A stretch of 64,000 nucleotides of DNA from Inia geoffrensis (GCA_036417435.1 CM070903.1:86690001-86754000); one strand, 5' to 3'. Shown: positions 44,672-56,999, counted from the stretch's first letter. The notes: a model not told the origin generated them from the sequence alone. Made by a program: numbers and translations.

Positions 44672-47600
44672 AATGTGTATATTTGGGGGGTTTGGATTTT
44701 TTGGGACACCATCATTAGGCATTTTATATACATGCTCATTGGACAATAGATCATTGTCTTCTCTTAAAAGGGCTTAAGAGTACCAGAAAAAGGCAAGGGG
44801 AAATAACATGAGATACTAATTTTATATAATTACTTTTCAAAATAAGAGGTACTATATGCATACTATATATCCTATAAATATATATGCGCTTACTATGTTT
44901 TTTCTTATGAGGGAAGCTTATAGAACCATATTCTTTCCACCCAAAAACTGACATTTGGAGGAGTATCAGTGTCATCTAAGTGGCTTTATAGTTCCATAAT
45001 CTTATGCACAAACAAAGCAACTATTATGCCATGAAAAGTATTTTGGTAACCCTATTTACATATAAACACCTGTTTTCAATGTACTGTTAACTAATAGAGT
45101 GTCAAGGGCAAATATGAAAGTAAGTCTTCATACTAAGAAAACCTAAATAAATATAGATATTATTATTTTTCAGTTTATTAGATTCTTTTGAAAATGTTTA
45201 TGATGATACCTGGATTTCGGTTATTAGATGCTTCTTGAGTTCACATTTATTTGGGACTGTTCCCTCAATGAACTCAGCATTTTCGAAGAATTGAAGGAGA
45301 GACTTTTTTCCTTTTCTGAACAGTCAAGTGAGGGAAAAAGTGATTAATTTTAATTTTCTTTATTTTTAGAAGGCTTCTGTGCTTCATAGGTAGGGAAATC
45401 ATACTGATGACTCAACCGCCCAGAGTGTTATTTTGCTGGTTCATGCTACCTCAGTGGAAAATACCAAGTCTAGTGTTTTTCCCCTGCATAATAAAAATCT
45501 ATTACATTTACTGGGGAACCTACCAGCTGTAGGGACTCATTTATTTAAGGATAGTGTAGCTCCTGAAATACTATTGATGACATTTACCTTCAACTGGATT
45601 GCAAGATCAGAATGCATACAAGTCATTTGGTTCCCAGTTTCATAATTTTGGCATCCGTACATTATTTAGACAAGCTTAGGCTGCCTTGCTTGGCTATGAT
45701 AGACATTTTAGAATATCTCTGACTCATGAATATAAATAGTTGTGCAAAAATAAATTTTATAAAACCAGAGCTGGTAACAAAAAATCACCTAGGTATCAAC
45801 AACTCTGAAAGAATCTAGTGTCACATTCCTTAGAATGTCAGATTAAACTAACATGTGCCAGTCAATATTGCTACACTGCGACCCTTGATGCCTCCTAAGC
45901 AAAACTATTAAGTCCAACATTCTCTCCTGTAAGCACTTATCTGTAAGGATGGCTAACATGTCCTCTGAAGCAGATATTGAAACTGATTGGACAATAGGTA
46001 GATACCAGACAGAGGCCTGGGGGCCGACCTCTAGAAATAGGGGGAGAAAATCTTAATCTGCAACACAATGCCGTTCTCTTGAAACCCTATCATTTTCACT
46101 TCCCATGTGTCTGCTGCCTGACTGTGAATGGATTTGAAAAGGAATGGTTAGTGCTGAAAATTGGATCAGAGCTAACATTCTCTCATTTTTATCAGCAGCT
46201 GCCAAAGGTCATCTGACATAATAGCTGATGAATTCAAGCCCAGTGGATTTCATTTGCAATTTTCAATTTACTGAGGCCTCCAAACCCCACGGTGATAAAA
46301 GCTTCCCCTATCGTGGCCTGTCACAAACATCAAGAAACTGCACAAACCCACAAGAAAAAAAAAGAGAAAGCCGTGCATCCTCACAGGTACAGATAAGGAG
46401 AACAGGAAGGAATGGTATCATGCGGGAAGGTACAGAGCAGCTTGTGTGGCTAGTTCTCTAAATGCCAGTTGAAAGGAAAAGACTATGAAGAACAATCAAA
46501 TAACTTCCACAGAATAACATCATGTTTCTTTGGGACTTTGGTGTGAAAATTGCCTTCTAATCTCTTACTTGACATGCCCTCAAACAAAAATGTGAGTGTA
46601 AATATGCGAATAAATAAATGAATAAATAATCCTTGCTTATTTAGTCGCTGGAAAGAAAGCATGCTCTGTGTGTTGTATTTACCATAGTTTTGATTTACAA
46701 AATGCAGGCTTGTAAAGGATCTTTTATCATGGAAGTGTCGGTTAGCACTAAGAAATCATTTGTTTTGTTACAGAGAAATGGTAGATCCTTTGATTGATTT
46801 GCAAGGGCAAAGGACTGACATAGCAACTACTTGTAAGTGGATCTAGACAGTGTATATCGAAGATGTATTAGGAAGAGGAAGAAAGCCATTTTTCCCCTTG
46901 TCAAGCTATTTACAGTGAACTTAGGCAGGATCATGGACCTAATCGTGCTCTGAGGAATTGTTCAAATTGAGGAGACCATATCGTTTTCCATAAAGAATGG
47001 CAAGTTTGAAAGCCAAGCAGTCCATCTTCATCCTATCCTACTCAACTCACATCAGAGCTGATAAAAAGAGAAAGCAGAGAGAGGACCACTATTTGGGATG
47101 TAACTGCTGGGAGAATTTAATTTCAGACATGGATGTCTGGATCTCATTTCTATTAAACAGATTCAGAAAGCCTTATGAAATTGGTCTAATGAGGCAAGAG
47201 GACTTGGCAGTGGGCATCTACCAACCTGCCTCATCACAGGATTTCTCATGACAGTTGACAAGAAACCCAAGCATGACATCAACAGGACCAGGATATTAAC
47301 TTCATTTGTGTGTTGATAACTGTGAAATAATCAGAGTTTGGAAAGGAAAGAAAATAATTCCTGATTGAACTGATGTGATTGTGAAAGATTGCCTCTTACA
47401 GAATCATTATTTATATTGTCACAGCAAAAAAAAATATGGGCTATTCATCATAATTGAATCCTTAATTCTTTGAAATTGAGCTATTTCTTAAGATTTTCTC
47501 TTAGCAAAAAAGTTAATGACCTTTTAATTCTTGAAACTCTCAAAATAGAAAAAAATGGTTTCCTCAGTAATAAGGGATATAAAGTTTTATTCTTAAGCTG

Positions 47601-48139
47601 CAGAAAATATGGAAGGTAACCATATTTTAGCATCTTAGTATTTCTCTCCCACACAAATTGTCAGGATGCCACTTTTCAAAGGTTACTTCCCCCCTGCCCC
47701 TTTTTTTAGTTTTTATAGGTTCAAAAAGAACTCTCTATAATTTGCAGTTTCTATGGTTTCTCTTTGGATTGTTAGCGTAATAAGGAGACCCTGGTGGTGG
47801 CAAAAGATTACTTAATAGGGTCTTAATCAGTCCTCTGAAATATACATATAACTAATTTGGTGAGGGTTTTTCATTATCTTTGCTCTTCTATGACAGTGAT
47901 ATAAGGCAAGCTGTACTAGTTGGTCTGTCGTTACATAGCAGAAAGGTTAATCTCTTTTATGTTCCTTCTATTAGAAAAGCAGATCTTGAATCTTCAGGGC
48001 AGAGTCCTAAATTGCTCTTGTAGACTGGTTCAGAGAGACTGTTCCTTCTTATGCCCTGTGGCTAATTACATTGAGTCAGGCCAGAGCATTCACTGTAGTT
48101 TAAATGGTACAATAGAGCATTTCCCATTTCATTAATCGA
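44672..48139. other. 3.5 kb unique block, no repeat recognised
   Basis: The longest stretch without a recognisable mobile element. Open frames at 45433-45645, 46228-46461, 46997-47251 and 47920-48135 are short, isolated, lack convincing splice context and match no family I know. Could hold regulatory or conserved non-coding sequence, which cannot be judged without alignment. Confidence 0.4.
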
Positions 48140-48260
48140 TTCTTTCATTCCTTCATCTAACATCTATTTAGCACCTATTAAGTGCAGTATACTATGTTGA
48201 AAACTATGAATAAGACTTTCCCTACTTTCAAGCAGTTTACAGAAGAGTGGAATAAAAAAT
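48140..48260 (-). repeat. L2 3' end, antisense
   Basis: 'cattccttcatctaacatct', 'tttagcacctattaagtgca', 'tttcaagcagtttacagaag'. Confidence 0.7.
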
Positions 48261-48724
48261 GTTGTAAATCTGTTTTCTCCACCCCCCTCGTCCCCACTCC
48301 ATTGAGTTTATGTCATATAGCTATAAAACTTTAAAATAATGAAAAGTTTATCCTGCGAATTTGGGCAATGGAATGATACTATTGACATCTGGACATTTTA
48401 TTTTAGGTGAAAGCTGTGTTTCCCTTTTTTTTGGTTTTGCTTTGTTTTTTGATAATATACATATCACCATAACATTTTCCCCCAAGTCTATATACAATCT
48501 ATACTTACTTACTAGATACTTTTCTTTGACTGAACTCAGCTTTTTAAAATTAAATTCAGTTAGGAAGAAGTCATTGTCTATACTATCACAAATGGAAAGC
48601 CAGTATCATGAACCATGAGTAAAATATAATAAATATATGTAAAACTATTATTGTATTAGTCTGTGTACCACCTACATAATTTCACATTTCACTAGTGGTA
48701 TGAGTTCCACCCTTTGGAAAATAC

Positions 48725-48897
48725 TGGTTTGGAGCATGGTGCTGACAAAGACCAGCGTTGCAGGTTTGACCTCCATAAGAACGGAAGCTCCATGAGAACA
48801 GATATTTTGATTTGTTTCTTGCTGACCACAAGTTCCTAGAACAATGCCTAGCACATATTAGATAATAAAAATACTTGTTAAATAAATGAACAAGGGT
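48725..48897 (+). repeat. L2 3' end, sense
   Basis: 'gaagctccatgagaacagat', 'tcctagaacaatgcctagca', 'cttgttaaataaatgaacaa' match the L2 3' terminus. Confidence 0.8.
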
Positions 48898-48984
48898 CAG
48901 TTAACTTCTCAAAGATCAACCTGTATTTCCCATATAGTCATAATCATCATACTTTATCAGGATTACTTGACTAATATCTCCCTT

Positions 48985-49100
48985 AATCATTAGGCTGGTA
49001 AAAGACTTTGTCTTCTTTGTTCATCACTGTTGTACTCTTCAGTGCCTAGAAAAATGTATGGCACATAGTAGGTGCTCAAAAAATTCATTGAATGAAGGGA
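48985..49100 (+). repeat. L2 3' end, sense
   Basis: 'gactttgtcttctttgttca', 'agtgcctagaaaaatgtatg', 'gcacatagtaggtgctcaaa', 'attgaatgaaggga'. Confidence 0.85.
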
Positions 49101-49174
49101 TAATGTCATTCCAAGGTCATACAACTTTTTCTATAATCTCACTGATCCTTTTTATAGAGCAGTTGAATTGGCTT

Positions 49175-49240
49175 AAAGGTGTTTAGTGCCTGGCATGTTA
49201 AAAAAATCTTTGTTGAGTAAATGAATAAATGAACATTTTT
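49175..49240 (+). repeat. L2 3' end fragment, sense
   Basis: 'tttagtgcctggcatgttaa' and 'ttgttgagtaaatgaataaa'. Third L2 3' terminus in ~500 bp in the same orientation. Confidence 0.6.
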
Positions 49241-50163
49241 GTGACACCAGAGAAAGGGTCAACTCCGTATATGAAAAACAGAACTTTAAAGGGGAATAAA
49301 TAATCCTTCCTTAATGCTTAAATGTAGTGCCAATTTTCAACTCTTGAATAAGTCACCCCTGGCAAGCCTTTCGTACTATTTTACATATTAAGATTACACT
49401 GGAATTTATGCATTTATAAAAAACTGAGAAATATTGAGGCCAGCAAATTACATAAAATGGTACCAGCCAGTGACCCGATGGTATACTTTCATTTAGATTG
49501 CTTTTATGAATTCCTTGATTCACTTAAGAATCAAACATCCTGTCTAGACAAGTAGTATTTACAAAATCTAAGTTTTCAATAATGAGAACATCCATCAGAA
49601 GAAATAGTGAAGGATTAGCTGCATTTCTCTAGTCCCACCCCCAAAGTGTACTGTCAGTCATTGCCCCAAACATACGCTTTTGTAGGTTTTGAATGCTTTG
49701 AACTGGAAAACGACTATTTTAGTGGATAATTAAAGGGTGTTACAACTGATTGAGCTTGTATAGAATTAGGAAAATTGGTGGGATTGGAATGGACATGTAG
49801 GTCACACCATGTTTCTTTTGTAATATTTTCTACTATAAATGATGCTTCAGTTGAAAATCAAGCCTTGAACTAAGGTATCACAAATGGGTTGATAAGGTAT
49901 GGCTGTAAAATCAAACACTGGGGGAATTGTGTTTATCATTTGAGAAATCATACTCAGCTTAAACAAAGGGATGATTTCTTTAATAGCATAATTTTGTCTC
50001 ATAAATTTACAGCTTGAATTATGTATGTTATAACCATGGTTTATTTTGGCAAATCAGCACTTATCTAATCTGTGCTGCATGGAATAGGGTTCAGTAAGAT
50101 ATCAATGAGTATCACATAGAAGAAAAATCTGGGGCCAGGAAAGTTCGCGTTAAACAGATTTAA
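49241..50163. other. Unique sequence
   Basis: No feature recognised. Confidence 0.35.
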
Positions 50164-50578
50164 AAAAAAATGTTCAGGGACTTCGCTGGTGGCGTAGTGG
50201 TTAAGAATCCACCTGCCAATGCAGGGGACACGGGTTTGATCCCTGGTCCGGGAAGATCCCACATGTTGCAGAGCAGCTAAGTCTGTGCGCCACAACAACT
50301 GAGCCTGCGCTCTAGAGCCCGCGAGCCACAACTATGGAGCCCACGCACCACGACTACCGAAACCTGCGCACTCTAGGGCCCGCGTGCCGCAACTACTGAG
50401 CCCACGTGGTACAACTACTGAAGCCCGCGTGCCTAGAGCCTGTGCTCTGCCAGAAGAGAAGCTACCGCAATGAGAAGCTCACACACAGCAATGAAGAGTA
50501 GCCCCTGCTCACCACAACTAGAGAAAGCCCACGTGCAGCAACAAAGACCCAATGCAGACAAAAAAGAAAAAAATGTTC
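50164..50578 (+). mobile_element. CHR-type SINE (long form, 391 bp), sense
   Basis: Body 50176-50566. Head 'gggacttcgctggtggcgta', B-box-like 'gggtttgatccctggtccgg', then a chain of related units ('gagccacaactatggagccc', 'cgcaactactgagcccacgt', 'gtacaactactgaagcccgc'), ending 'caacaaagacccaatgcaga'. A 12-bp direct repeat 'aaaaaaatgttc' (50164-50175 and 50567-50578) flanks it. Confidence 0.95.
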
Positions 50579-50809
50579 CCCTAACCTTCTGTATATGCCA
50601 ATATATATTGTAACCAGTCAAGAGTCAACTTATTTAAGCAGGAAGATTTTTTTTCACAGAATACCTATTAGAACCATCCAGAACACAGATTGGGAAACTC
50701 TCAGATCACAATCATCCCTATAGGAATGGCCTTCTTGAAACAATAATGCTCATGACTACTTTATTTATATCTTCTGTGACAGATAATGGAGACTCTACCC
50801 ATTCTCTCT

Positions 50810-51290
50810 TATAAAAAATATCTTATTATAAAATATGACAAACATATAGAAAATAAAGAATAATATTATAAAACCATGGGTATACACTACTCATTTCCCA
50901 TTTTTGTAAGATCTTTTAAGATGTAATAAAATATTACTGAAATAATTAAATTCCCCTGTATGCCTCTTTCCCATCCTATTCTATTCTCACTTTTCCCAAA
51001 GGTAGCCAGCATCCTGAACTTGATACATTCCTACATATACATCACTAGATACGTTTGTATGGCTTTGTATATTTTAAAAGTTACTATAAATTTTAAAATA
51101 CTGTATAATTCTTCTGCAAGTTTTCACTAAAATTATATTCTGAGATATGTCAACATTGCTACACATAGGACCAAATTATTTTAACTCTATATTGAACTGT
51201 TTTATAAGTATATCATGTTTTATTTATTCCATTAATGTTGAAAGTTTGTTTTCAGTTCTTTGATAATACAGTGTGGGAATGAGCAGTTTT
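50810..51290 (-). repeat. Ancient L1M-like fragment, antisense
   Basis: 'aaatatgacaaacatataga', 'ccatgggtatacactactca' and a later 'tatcatgttttatttattcc' fit the reversed L1ME-type 3' region. Very diverged. Confidence 0.4.
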
Positions 51291-51735
51291 AAACCTCTCT
51301 CCTTCTTGGTTCAGATGTGCTCTTCTTCCTTCTTGCTATGGTGCTGCTCAGTGGGTACTCTTGCATACCCAGTGGAGTTCACACCCAGTGACTTTCAGAC
51401 ACCCTTCACCCTGACATGAAGGTGACTTCCAGCAAGTACAGCAGCTGTCCCAGTGGCCAGGTTCCTGCTGAGTTCCCAGGCACCTGGCTAGCTTCTCACA
51501 AAGTTCAGTGGCATCCCTCATAGGAAGATTTCTTGCAAGGTTCATGAGCACCCCAACCCCCAAGCTCATGGGTAGCCTAGGCTTGCTGTCCCTTACCAGA
51601 ATTAAAGCCCAGATTTGAATAAATTTCATTTCCTAATTGGATTAAGATGATCTGAGATTGGTAGTGGTCCTAGCCTATCTTTCTACCAGAAACCAATGTA
51701 AATCCTCTTTAGAGAAAAATACTATAATCCAAAGC
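51291..51735. other. Unrecognised GC-richer sequence
   Basis: No family recognised. The minus-strand 93-codon frame (51348-51629) is Cys/Trp-rich but isolated. Confidence 0.3.
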
Positions 51736-51739
51736 CTCA

Positions 51740-52190
51740 AAATATCTTTAAAATAATAAAATGAAAGAAAAAAAAAAAAAGAAAAAGCAGGTATTTGAAA
51801 TAAATACACAGGAGATATAATGGAATTATCAGACATAGTCTTAAAAATAACTATATTTCATATGTCCAAGGAACTAAAAGACAAGACAGAGAACTTCAAC
51901 AGGGAATTGAAAGTTATAAAAAAGAATGAAATAAAAATTCTAGAAATGAAAAATATAATAACTGGATTTAACAGCCAGTTAGGCACAGTTTAAGAAAAAA
52001 TTTATGAAGTGGAACACATTTCAGGAAAAAACATGAGACAAGCATAGAGAGACAAACAATGAAAATACAGAAAAAAGTATAAGAGGCGTATCAGATATAT
52101 ATTTAGACAAGAGAGTAGAGAGAAGCACTATTTGAAGAGATAATGGCTGAGAACTTCCCAAACTGCTAAAAGATATGAAACCACATTTTA
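51740..52190 (+). repeat. Old L1 or HAL1 ORF1-like fragment, sense
   Basis: 'gacaagacagagaacttcaa', 'gaaataaaaattctagaaat', 'gaagagataatggctgagaa' and 'cttcccaaactgctaaaaga' match the ORF1 region of L1-lineage elements. Frames are broken. Confidence 0.5.
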
Positions 52191-52199
52191 AAATATTTT

Positions 52200-52351
52200 A
52201 AATAAAGAATTTTTACTGAGGTATATTGACTTACAGTTAGTTTCAGGTGTGCAATATAGTGATTCAAAATTTTTATAGATTATAGTCCATTTAAAATAAT
52301 TATAAAATATTGGCTATATTCCTTGTGCTATACATTATATCCTTGTAACTT
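52200..52351 (-). mobile_element. L1 3'-end fragment, antisense
   Basis: 'ttttactgaggtatattgac', 'ttacagttagtttcaggtgt', 'ccttgtgctatacattatat'. Ends where the T-tail of the next L1 starts. Confidence 0.7.
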
Positions 52352-54965
52352 TTTTATTTTTTCACGTCTTTATTGTAGTATAATTGCTTTACAATGTTGT
52401 GTTAGTTTCTGCTGTACAACAATGTGAATCAGCTATATGTATACATATATTCCCATAACTCCTCCCTCTTGAGCTCTCTCCCACCCTCCCTATCCACACC
52501 CCTCTAGGTCGCCACAAAGCATTGAGTTGATGTCCCTGTGCTATATAGCAGCTTCCCACTAGCCATCCATTTTACATTTGATAGTGTAAATATGTCATTG
52601 CTACTCTCTCACTTCATCCCAGCTTCCCCTTCCCCCACAGTGTCCTCAAGTCTGTTCTCTACATCTGCATCTTTATTTCCTGCCCTGCCACTAGGTTCAT
52701 CAGTACCATTTTTTTAGATTCCATGTATATACGTTAGCATACGGTATTTGTTTTTCTCCTTCTGACTTCACTCTGTAGACAGACTCTTATGTCCATCCAC
52801 GTCACTACAAGTAACTCAATTTCATTCCTTTTTATGCTGAGTAATATTCCATTGTATACATGTGCCACATCTTCTTTATCCATTCGTCTGTCAATGGACA
52901 TTTAGGTTGCTTCCATGTCCTGGCTATTGTAAATAGTGCTGCAGTGAACACTGTGGCACATGATTCTTTTTGAATTATGGTTTTCTCAGGGTATATACCC
53001 AGTAGTGGGATTGCTGGGTCGTATGGAGTTCTATTTTTAGTTTTTTAAGGAACCTCCATACTGTTCTCCATAATGGCTGTATCAATTTACATTCCCACCA
53101 ACAATGCAAGAGGGTTCCCTTTTATCCATGCCCTCTCCAGCATTTACTGTTTCTAGATTTTTTGATGATGGACGTTCTGACCAGTGTGAGGTGATACCTC
53201 ATTGTGGTTTTTTTGTTTGTTTGTTTGTTTGTTTAAATGTGTTTTATTTTATTTCACTTTAAAATTTCATCAAACAGATATTTATAATCTTAAAAAAACA
53301 TGGACACGTGTGGTATTTTGTTTTTCTTCTTTGTTTTGTTTTTTTTTAACATCTTTATTAGAGTATAATTGCTTTACAACGGTGTGTTAGTTTCTGCTTT
53401 ATAACAAAGTGAATCAGTTATACGTATACATATGTTCCCATATCTCTTCCTTTTTATGTCTCCCTCCCTCCCACCCTCCCTATCCCACCCCTCTAAGTGG
53501 TCACAAAGCACCGAGATGATCTCCCTGTGCTATGCAGCTGCTTCCCACTAGCTATCTATTTTACGTTTGGTAGTGTATATACCTCATTGTGTTTTTGATT
53601 TGCGTTTCTCTAATGATTAGTGATGTTGAGCAGCTTTTCATGTGTTTGTTGGCAATCTGTATGTCTTCTTTGGAGAAATGTCTATTTAGGTCTTCCTCCC
53701 ATTATTGGATTGGTTTTTTTTTTTTTTTTTTTTTAATTGAGCTGCATGAGCTGTTTGTATATATTGGAGATAATTCTTTGTCAGTTGCTTTGCTTGCAAA
53801 TATTTTCTTCCATTCCGAGGGTTCTCTTTTCGTCTTGTTTATGGTCTTCTTTGCTATGCAAAGGTTTTAAGTTTCATTAGATCCCTCTTGTTTGTTTTTG
53901 GTTTTTTTTCCATTACTCTAGGAGGTGGGTCAAAAAGGATCTTGCTGTGATTTATGTCATAGAGTGTTCTGCCTATGTTTTCCTCTAAGAGTTTTATAGT
54001 GTCTGGCCTTACATTTAGGTCTTTAATCCATTTTGAGTTTATTTTTGTGTATGGTGTTACGAAGCGTTCTAATTTCATTCTTTTACATGTAGCTTTCCAG
54101 TTTTCCCAGCACCACTTATTGAAGAGGCTGTATTTTCTCCATTGTACATTCTTGCCTCCTTTGTCAAAGATAAGGTGACCATATGTGCATGGGTTTATCT
54201 CTGGACTTTCTATCCTGTTCCATTGTTCTATATTTCTGTTTTTGTGCCAGTACCATACCATCTTGATTACTGTAGCTTTGCAGTATAGTCTGTAGTCAGG
54301 GAGCCTGATTCCTCCAGCTCCGTTTTTCTTTCTCAAGATTGCTTTGGCTATTCAGGGTCTTTCTTGTTTCCATATAAAGTGTAAAATTTCTTGTTCTAGT
54401 TCTGTGAAAAATGCCATTGGTAGTTTGATAGGGATTGCATTGAATTTTTAGATTGCTTTGGGTAGTATAGTCATTTTCACAGTGTTGCTTCTTCCGATCC
54501 AAGAACATGGTACATCTCTCCATCTGTTTTTATTGTCTTTGATTTCTTTCATCAGTGTCTTAAGTTTTCTGCATACGGGTCTTTTGCCTCCTTAGGTAGG
54601 TTTATTCCTAGGTATTTTATTCTCTTTGTTGCAGTAGTAAATGGGAGTGTTTCCTTAATTCCTTTTTCTGATTTTCATCTGTAGTATATAGGAATGCAAG
54701 AGATTTCTGTGCATTAATTTTGTATCCTGCAACTTTACCAAATTCATTGCTTAGCTCTAGTAGTTTTCTGTTGGCATTTTTAGGATTTTCTCTGTATAGT
54801 ATCATGTCAGCTGTAAACAGTGATGGTTTTACTTCTACTTTTCCAATTTCGATTCCTTTTATTTCTTTTTCTTCTCTGATTGCTGTGGCTAAAAATTCCA
54901 AAACTATGTTGAATACTAGTGGTGAGAGTGGACACCCTTGTCTTTTTCCTGTTCTTAGAGGAAAT
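52352..54965 (-). mobile_element. 5'-truncated L1, antisense, with nested L1 tail
   Basis: 3' end at 52352 ('cacgtctttattgtagtata'). Running right it covers the 3' UTR, the ORF2 C-terminus and RT fragments: 53854-54336 and 54617-54901 ('[19 protein letters not shown]', RT box FADD changed to FTAD at plus 54806-54817). Truncated near 54965. Interrupted at 53207-53578 by another L1 3' end. Confidence 0.9.
53194..53591 (-). mobile_element. Nested L1 3' end with candidate 3' transduction
   Basis: Insert 53207-53578 (372 bp) is flanked by a perfect 13-bp direct repeat 'atacctcattgtg' (53194-53206 and 53579-53591). On the minus strand: L1 3' UTR (53578-53351) ending in its own AATAAAGATG and an A-rich tract (about 53350-53331), then ~95 bp of non-L1 sequence (53330-53236), then a second A-rich tract with CAAA units (53235-53207). 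AATAAA hexamers on the minus strand (plus TTTATT at 53243-53253) sit just before the final tail. This is the expected structure of read-through 3' transduction. Confidence 0.75.
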
Positions 54966-55216
54966 GGTGGTATCCCAATCTACTAGTAAGGAAACGAAGG
55001 ATCAAATAGCGTTTAATAGGTCATAGAAATTTGAAATTTTAGTATAGGGGTTAGAACAGTTTTTTCTAGATTCTTGTCAAAGCCCCTTCCAGAAAAGGAT
55101 GTTAAAAACTAATACATATGTCCATCACTCAGGGCATGTAGGTACATAATAAATGTTATTTGAAATTTAAGATATATGCAAATATGAAAAGAAAGATATA
55201 CACAAATGATTATTAC
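54966..55216. other. Unique sequence
   Basis: No feature recognised. Confidence 0.35.
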
Positions 55217-55443
55217 AAAATGCAAATTTTTTTTTTTTTTTGCGGTACGCAGGCCTCTCACTGTTGTGGCCTCTCCCATTGCAGAGCACAGGCTCCGGAC
55301 GCGCAGGCTCAGCGGCCATGGCTCATGGGCCCAGCCGCTCCGCGGCATGTGGGATCTTCCCCGACTGGGGCACGAACCCGTGTCCCCTGCATCAGCAGGC
55401 AGACTCTCAACCACTGCGCCACCAGGGAAGCCCAAAATGCAAA
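55217..55443 (-). mobile_element. CHR-1-type SINE, antisense
   Basis: Body 55227-55433. A 10-bp direct repeat 'aaaatgcaaa' (55217-55226 and 55434-55443) flanks it. Confidence 0.95.
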
Positions 55444-55604
55444 CTTTTGAAAGCACTCTTCCCTCAACTTAGAATGCCTCTCCTTCCTTTATTCCCTGGC
55501 AAACTCATAGCTGTCCTTCAAAACTCCACTATAGCACTTTCTCCTCTAAGCAATTATCCTTTCCACATAAACACAGTTCAACACTGAGTTCACTTGCAGA
55601 AGTA

Positions 55605-55870
55605 ATATTGTGTAGAGATTAGGAATAAGTGCTCTAGAGTCAGACTCAGGGTTGGCATCCTAGTTTTGACACTTAAGAGTTGTATAACTTGGGACAGGTT
55701 ACTTAGCCTCTTGGAGCCTCTATTTTCTGCCTGTAAAATAAGGATGATAATAGTATCTTATCTATCTTACAGCATTGTTGCAAAGATTAACTAAGTAATA
55801 TATGTAAAGTGCTAGAAGAGTACCTGGTATACAGTAGGTATTATATAAGTGATAACTGGGATTAATATTA
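55605..55870 (+). repeat. MIR SINE, sense, near complete
   Basis: 'ctctagagtcagactcaggg', 'tgtataacttgggacaggtt', 'acttagcctcttggagcctc', 'gtaaagtgctagaagagtac', 'ctggtatacagtaggtatta'. Confidence 0.9.
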
Positions 55871-55874
55871 TTCA

Positions 55875-56735
55875 AAAATATTTATTGTGTACCTACAAGA
55901 TGCCAGGGACTGTGCTAAGCTTTGTTGATAGGCAGAAGTGAAATAGTTTCTTGCCTTGTAGTGAGGGAGACAGACAGTAAATAAGTAAATAAAGATAACT
56001 TAAAATTTTAAAATTTGTATAAAAGACAGAAACACAGGGATATAATAGAGAGTAGTCGTGGTAGTCATCACTGTCATCTACTTAAAGTAGGATGGTCAAA
56101 GAAGTGATGTTTAAGTGATCAACGGGTGGGTATAAGTCTCCATTGCTAGTAATGAATAATGAGAAGAGCCATGAGGGCATCTGGGAGAAGAATGCACCAG
56201 GCAGGAGGAACAGACAGTATGAAGATGCCAAAATTAGAACAAGTTTGTGTGTCTGAGGACAGAAATGGGAGCAGTGTGGGTGGGAAATACTGGAGATGAT
56301 GAGAGAGGTAGCAGATAAAGTTGGTGAGGGGAACAGGGGTTGGGTCATGCAGACTTCATAGGCCACAGAAAGAAGTTTTGACTTTATGTGTAGCTAGAAA
56401 CCACTGCAGTAAGTTATAAGCAGTAGAGGGTTATGATTCAATTAATGCTTTAGAAAGCTCATCTTGACTTCTCTTTGGAGAATGGATTGCAGGAAGGCAC
56501 GACTGGAAGCAGAGAGACTCATAAGGAGACTGATAGGACAAGAGATGATGGTAGTAGTAGAAAAGGAGCAAAGTGAATGGATTTGGGATATGTTTTGGAA
56601 TAGGGGTTTACAGGCTTGCTGATAGACTGGATGTGGAGGCTATGGGGGAAAAAAGGCCTCCAAGATGACCACCACAGTTTTTGGCTTAAGCATTTGGGTG
56701 AATGGTGGGGCCATTTACTGAGATGGGGACTGATC
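55875..56735 (-). repeat. L2 LINE 3' region, antisense
   Basis: Long collinear match to the reversed L2 3' end: 'tattgtgtacctacaagatg', 'gagggagacagacagtaaat', 'gcaccaggcaggaggaacag', 'gagaatggattgcaggaagg', 'caagagatgatggtagtagt', 'ccatttactgagatgggga'. About 860 bp. Open frames on it are not genes. Confidence 0.85.
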
Positions 56736-56839
56736 ACTCCTTTGGGACACTGGTGGTATATTTAGTACATGATTCTCTTCTTGAATTTTTCACACTGATT
56801 CACAATGAATTATTATATAGCCTCATTATTTCCCATTTA

Positions 56840-56960
56840 TACTATTAGTTTCTTGAGGACATGAAATATATTTGTGTGTATGTGTAGATGTATTTCTAGT
56901 ATCTGGTAGACTATCTCATATCTGGTGTGTGATCAATAAATTCTGGTTAAATTGAAAGGA
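56840..56960 (+). repeat. L2-like 3' end, sense
   Basis: 'tagtttcttgaggacatgaa', 'tagtatctggtagactatct', 'gtgtgatcaataaattctgg'. Weak. Confidence 0.45.
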
Positions 56961-56999
56961 AAGAGCCTGAGAGGAGTAGAAATAAAGAAGTTCAGAGTT

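Noticed and set aside
55875..56735. Several long minus-strand frames suggesting a gene
   Set aside because: They overlie a collinear L2 3' region.
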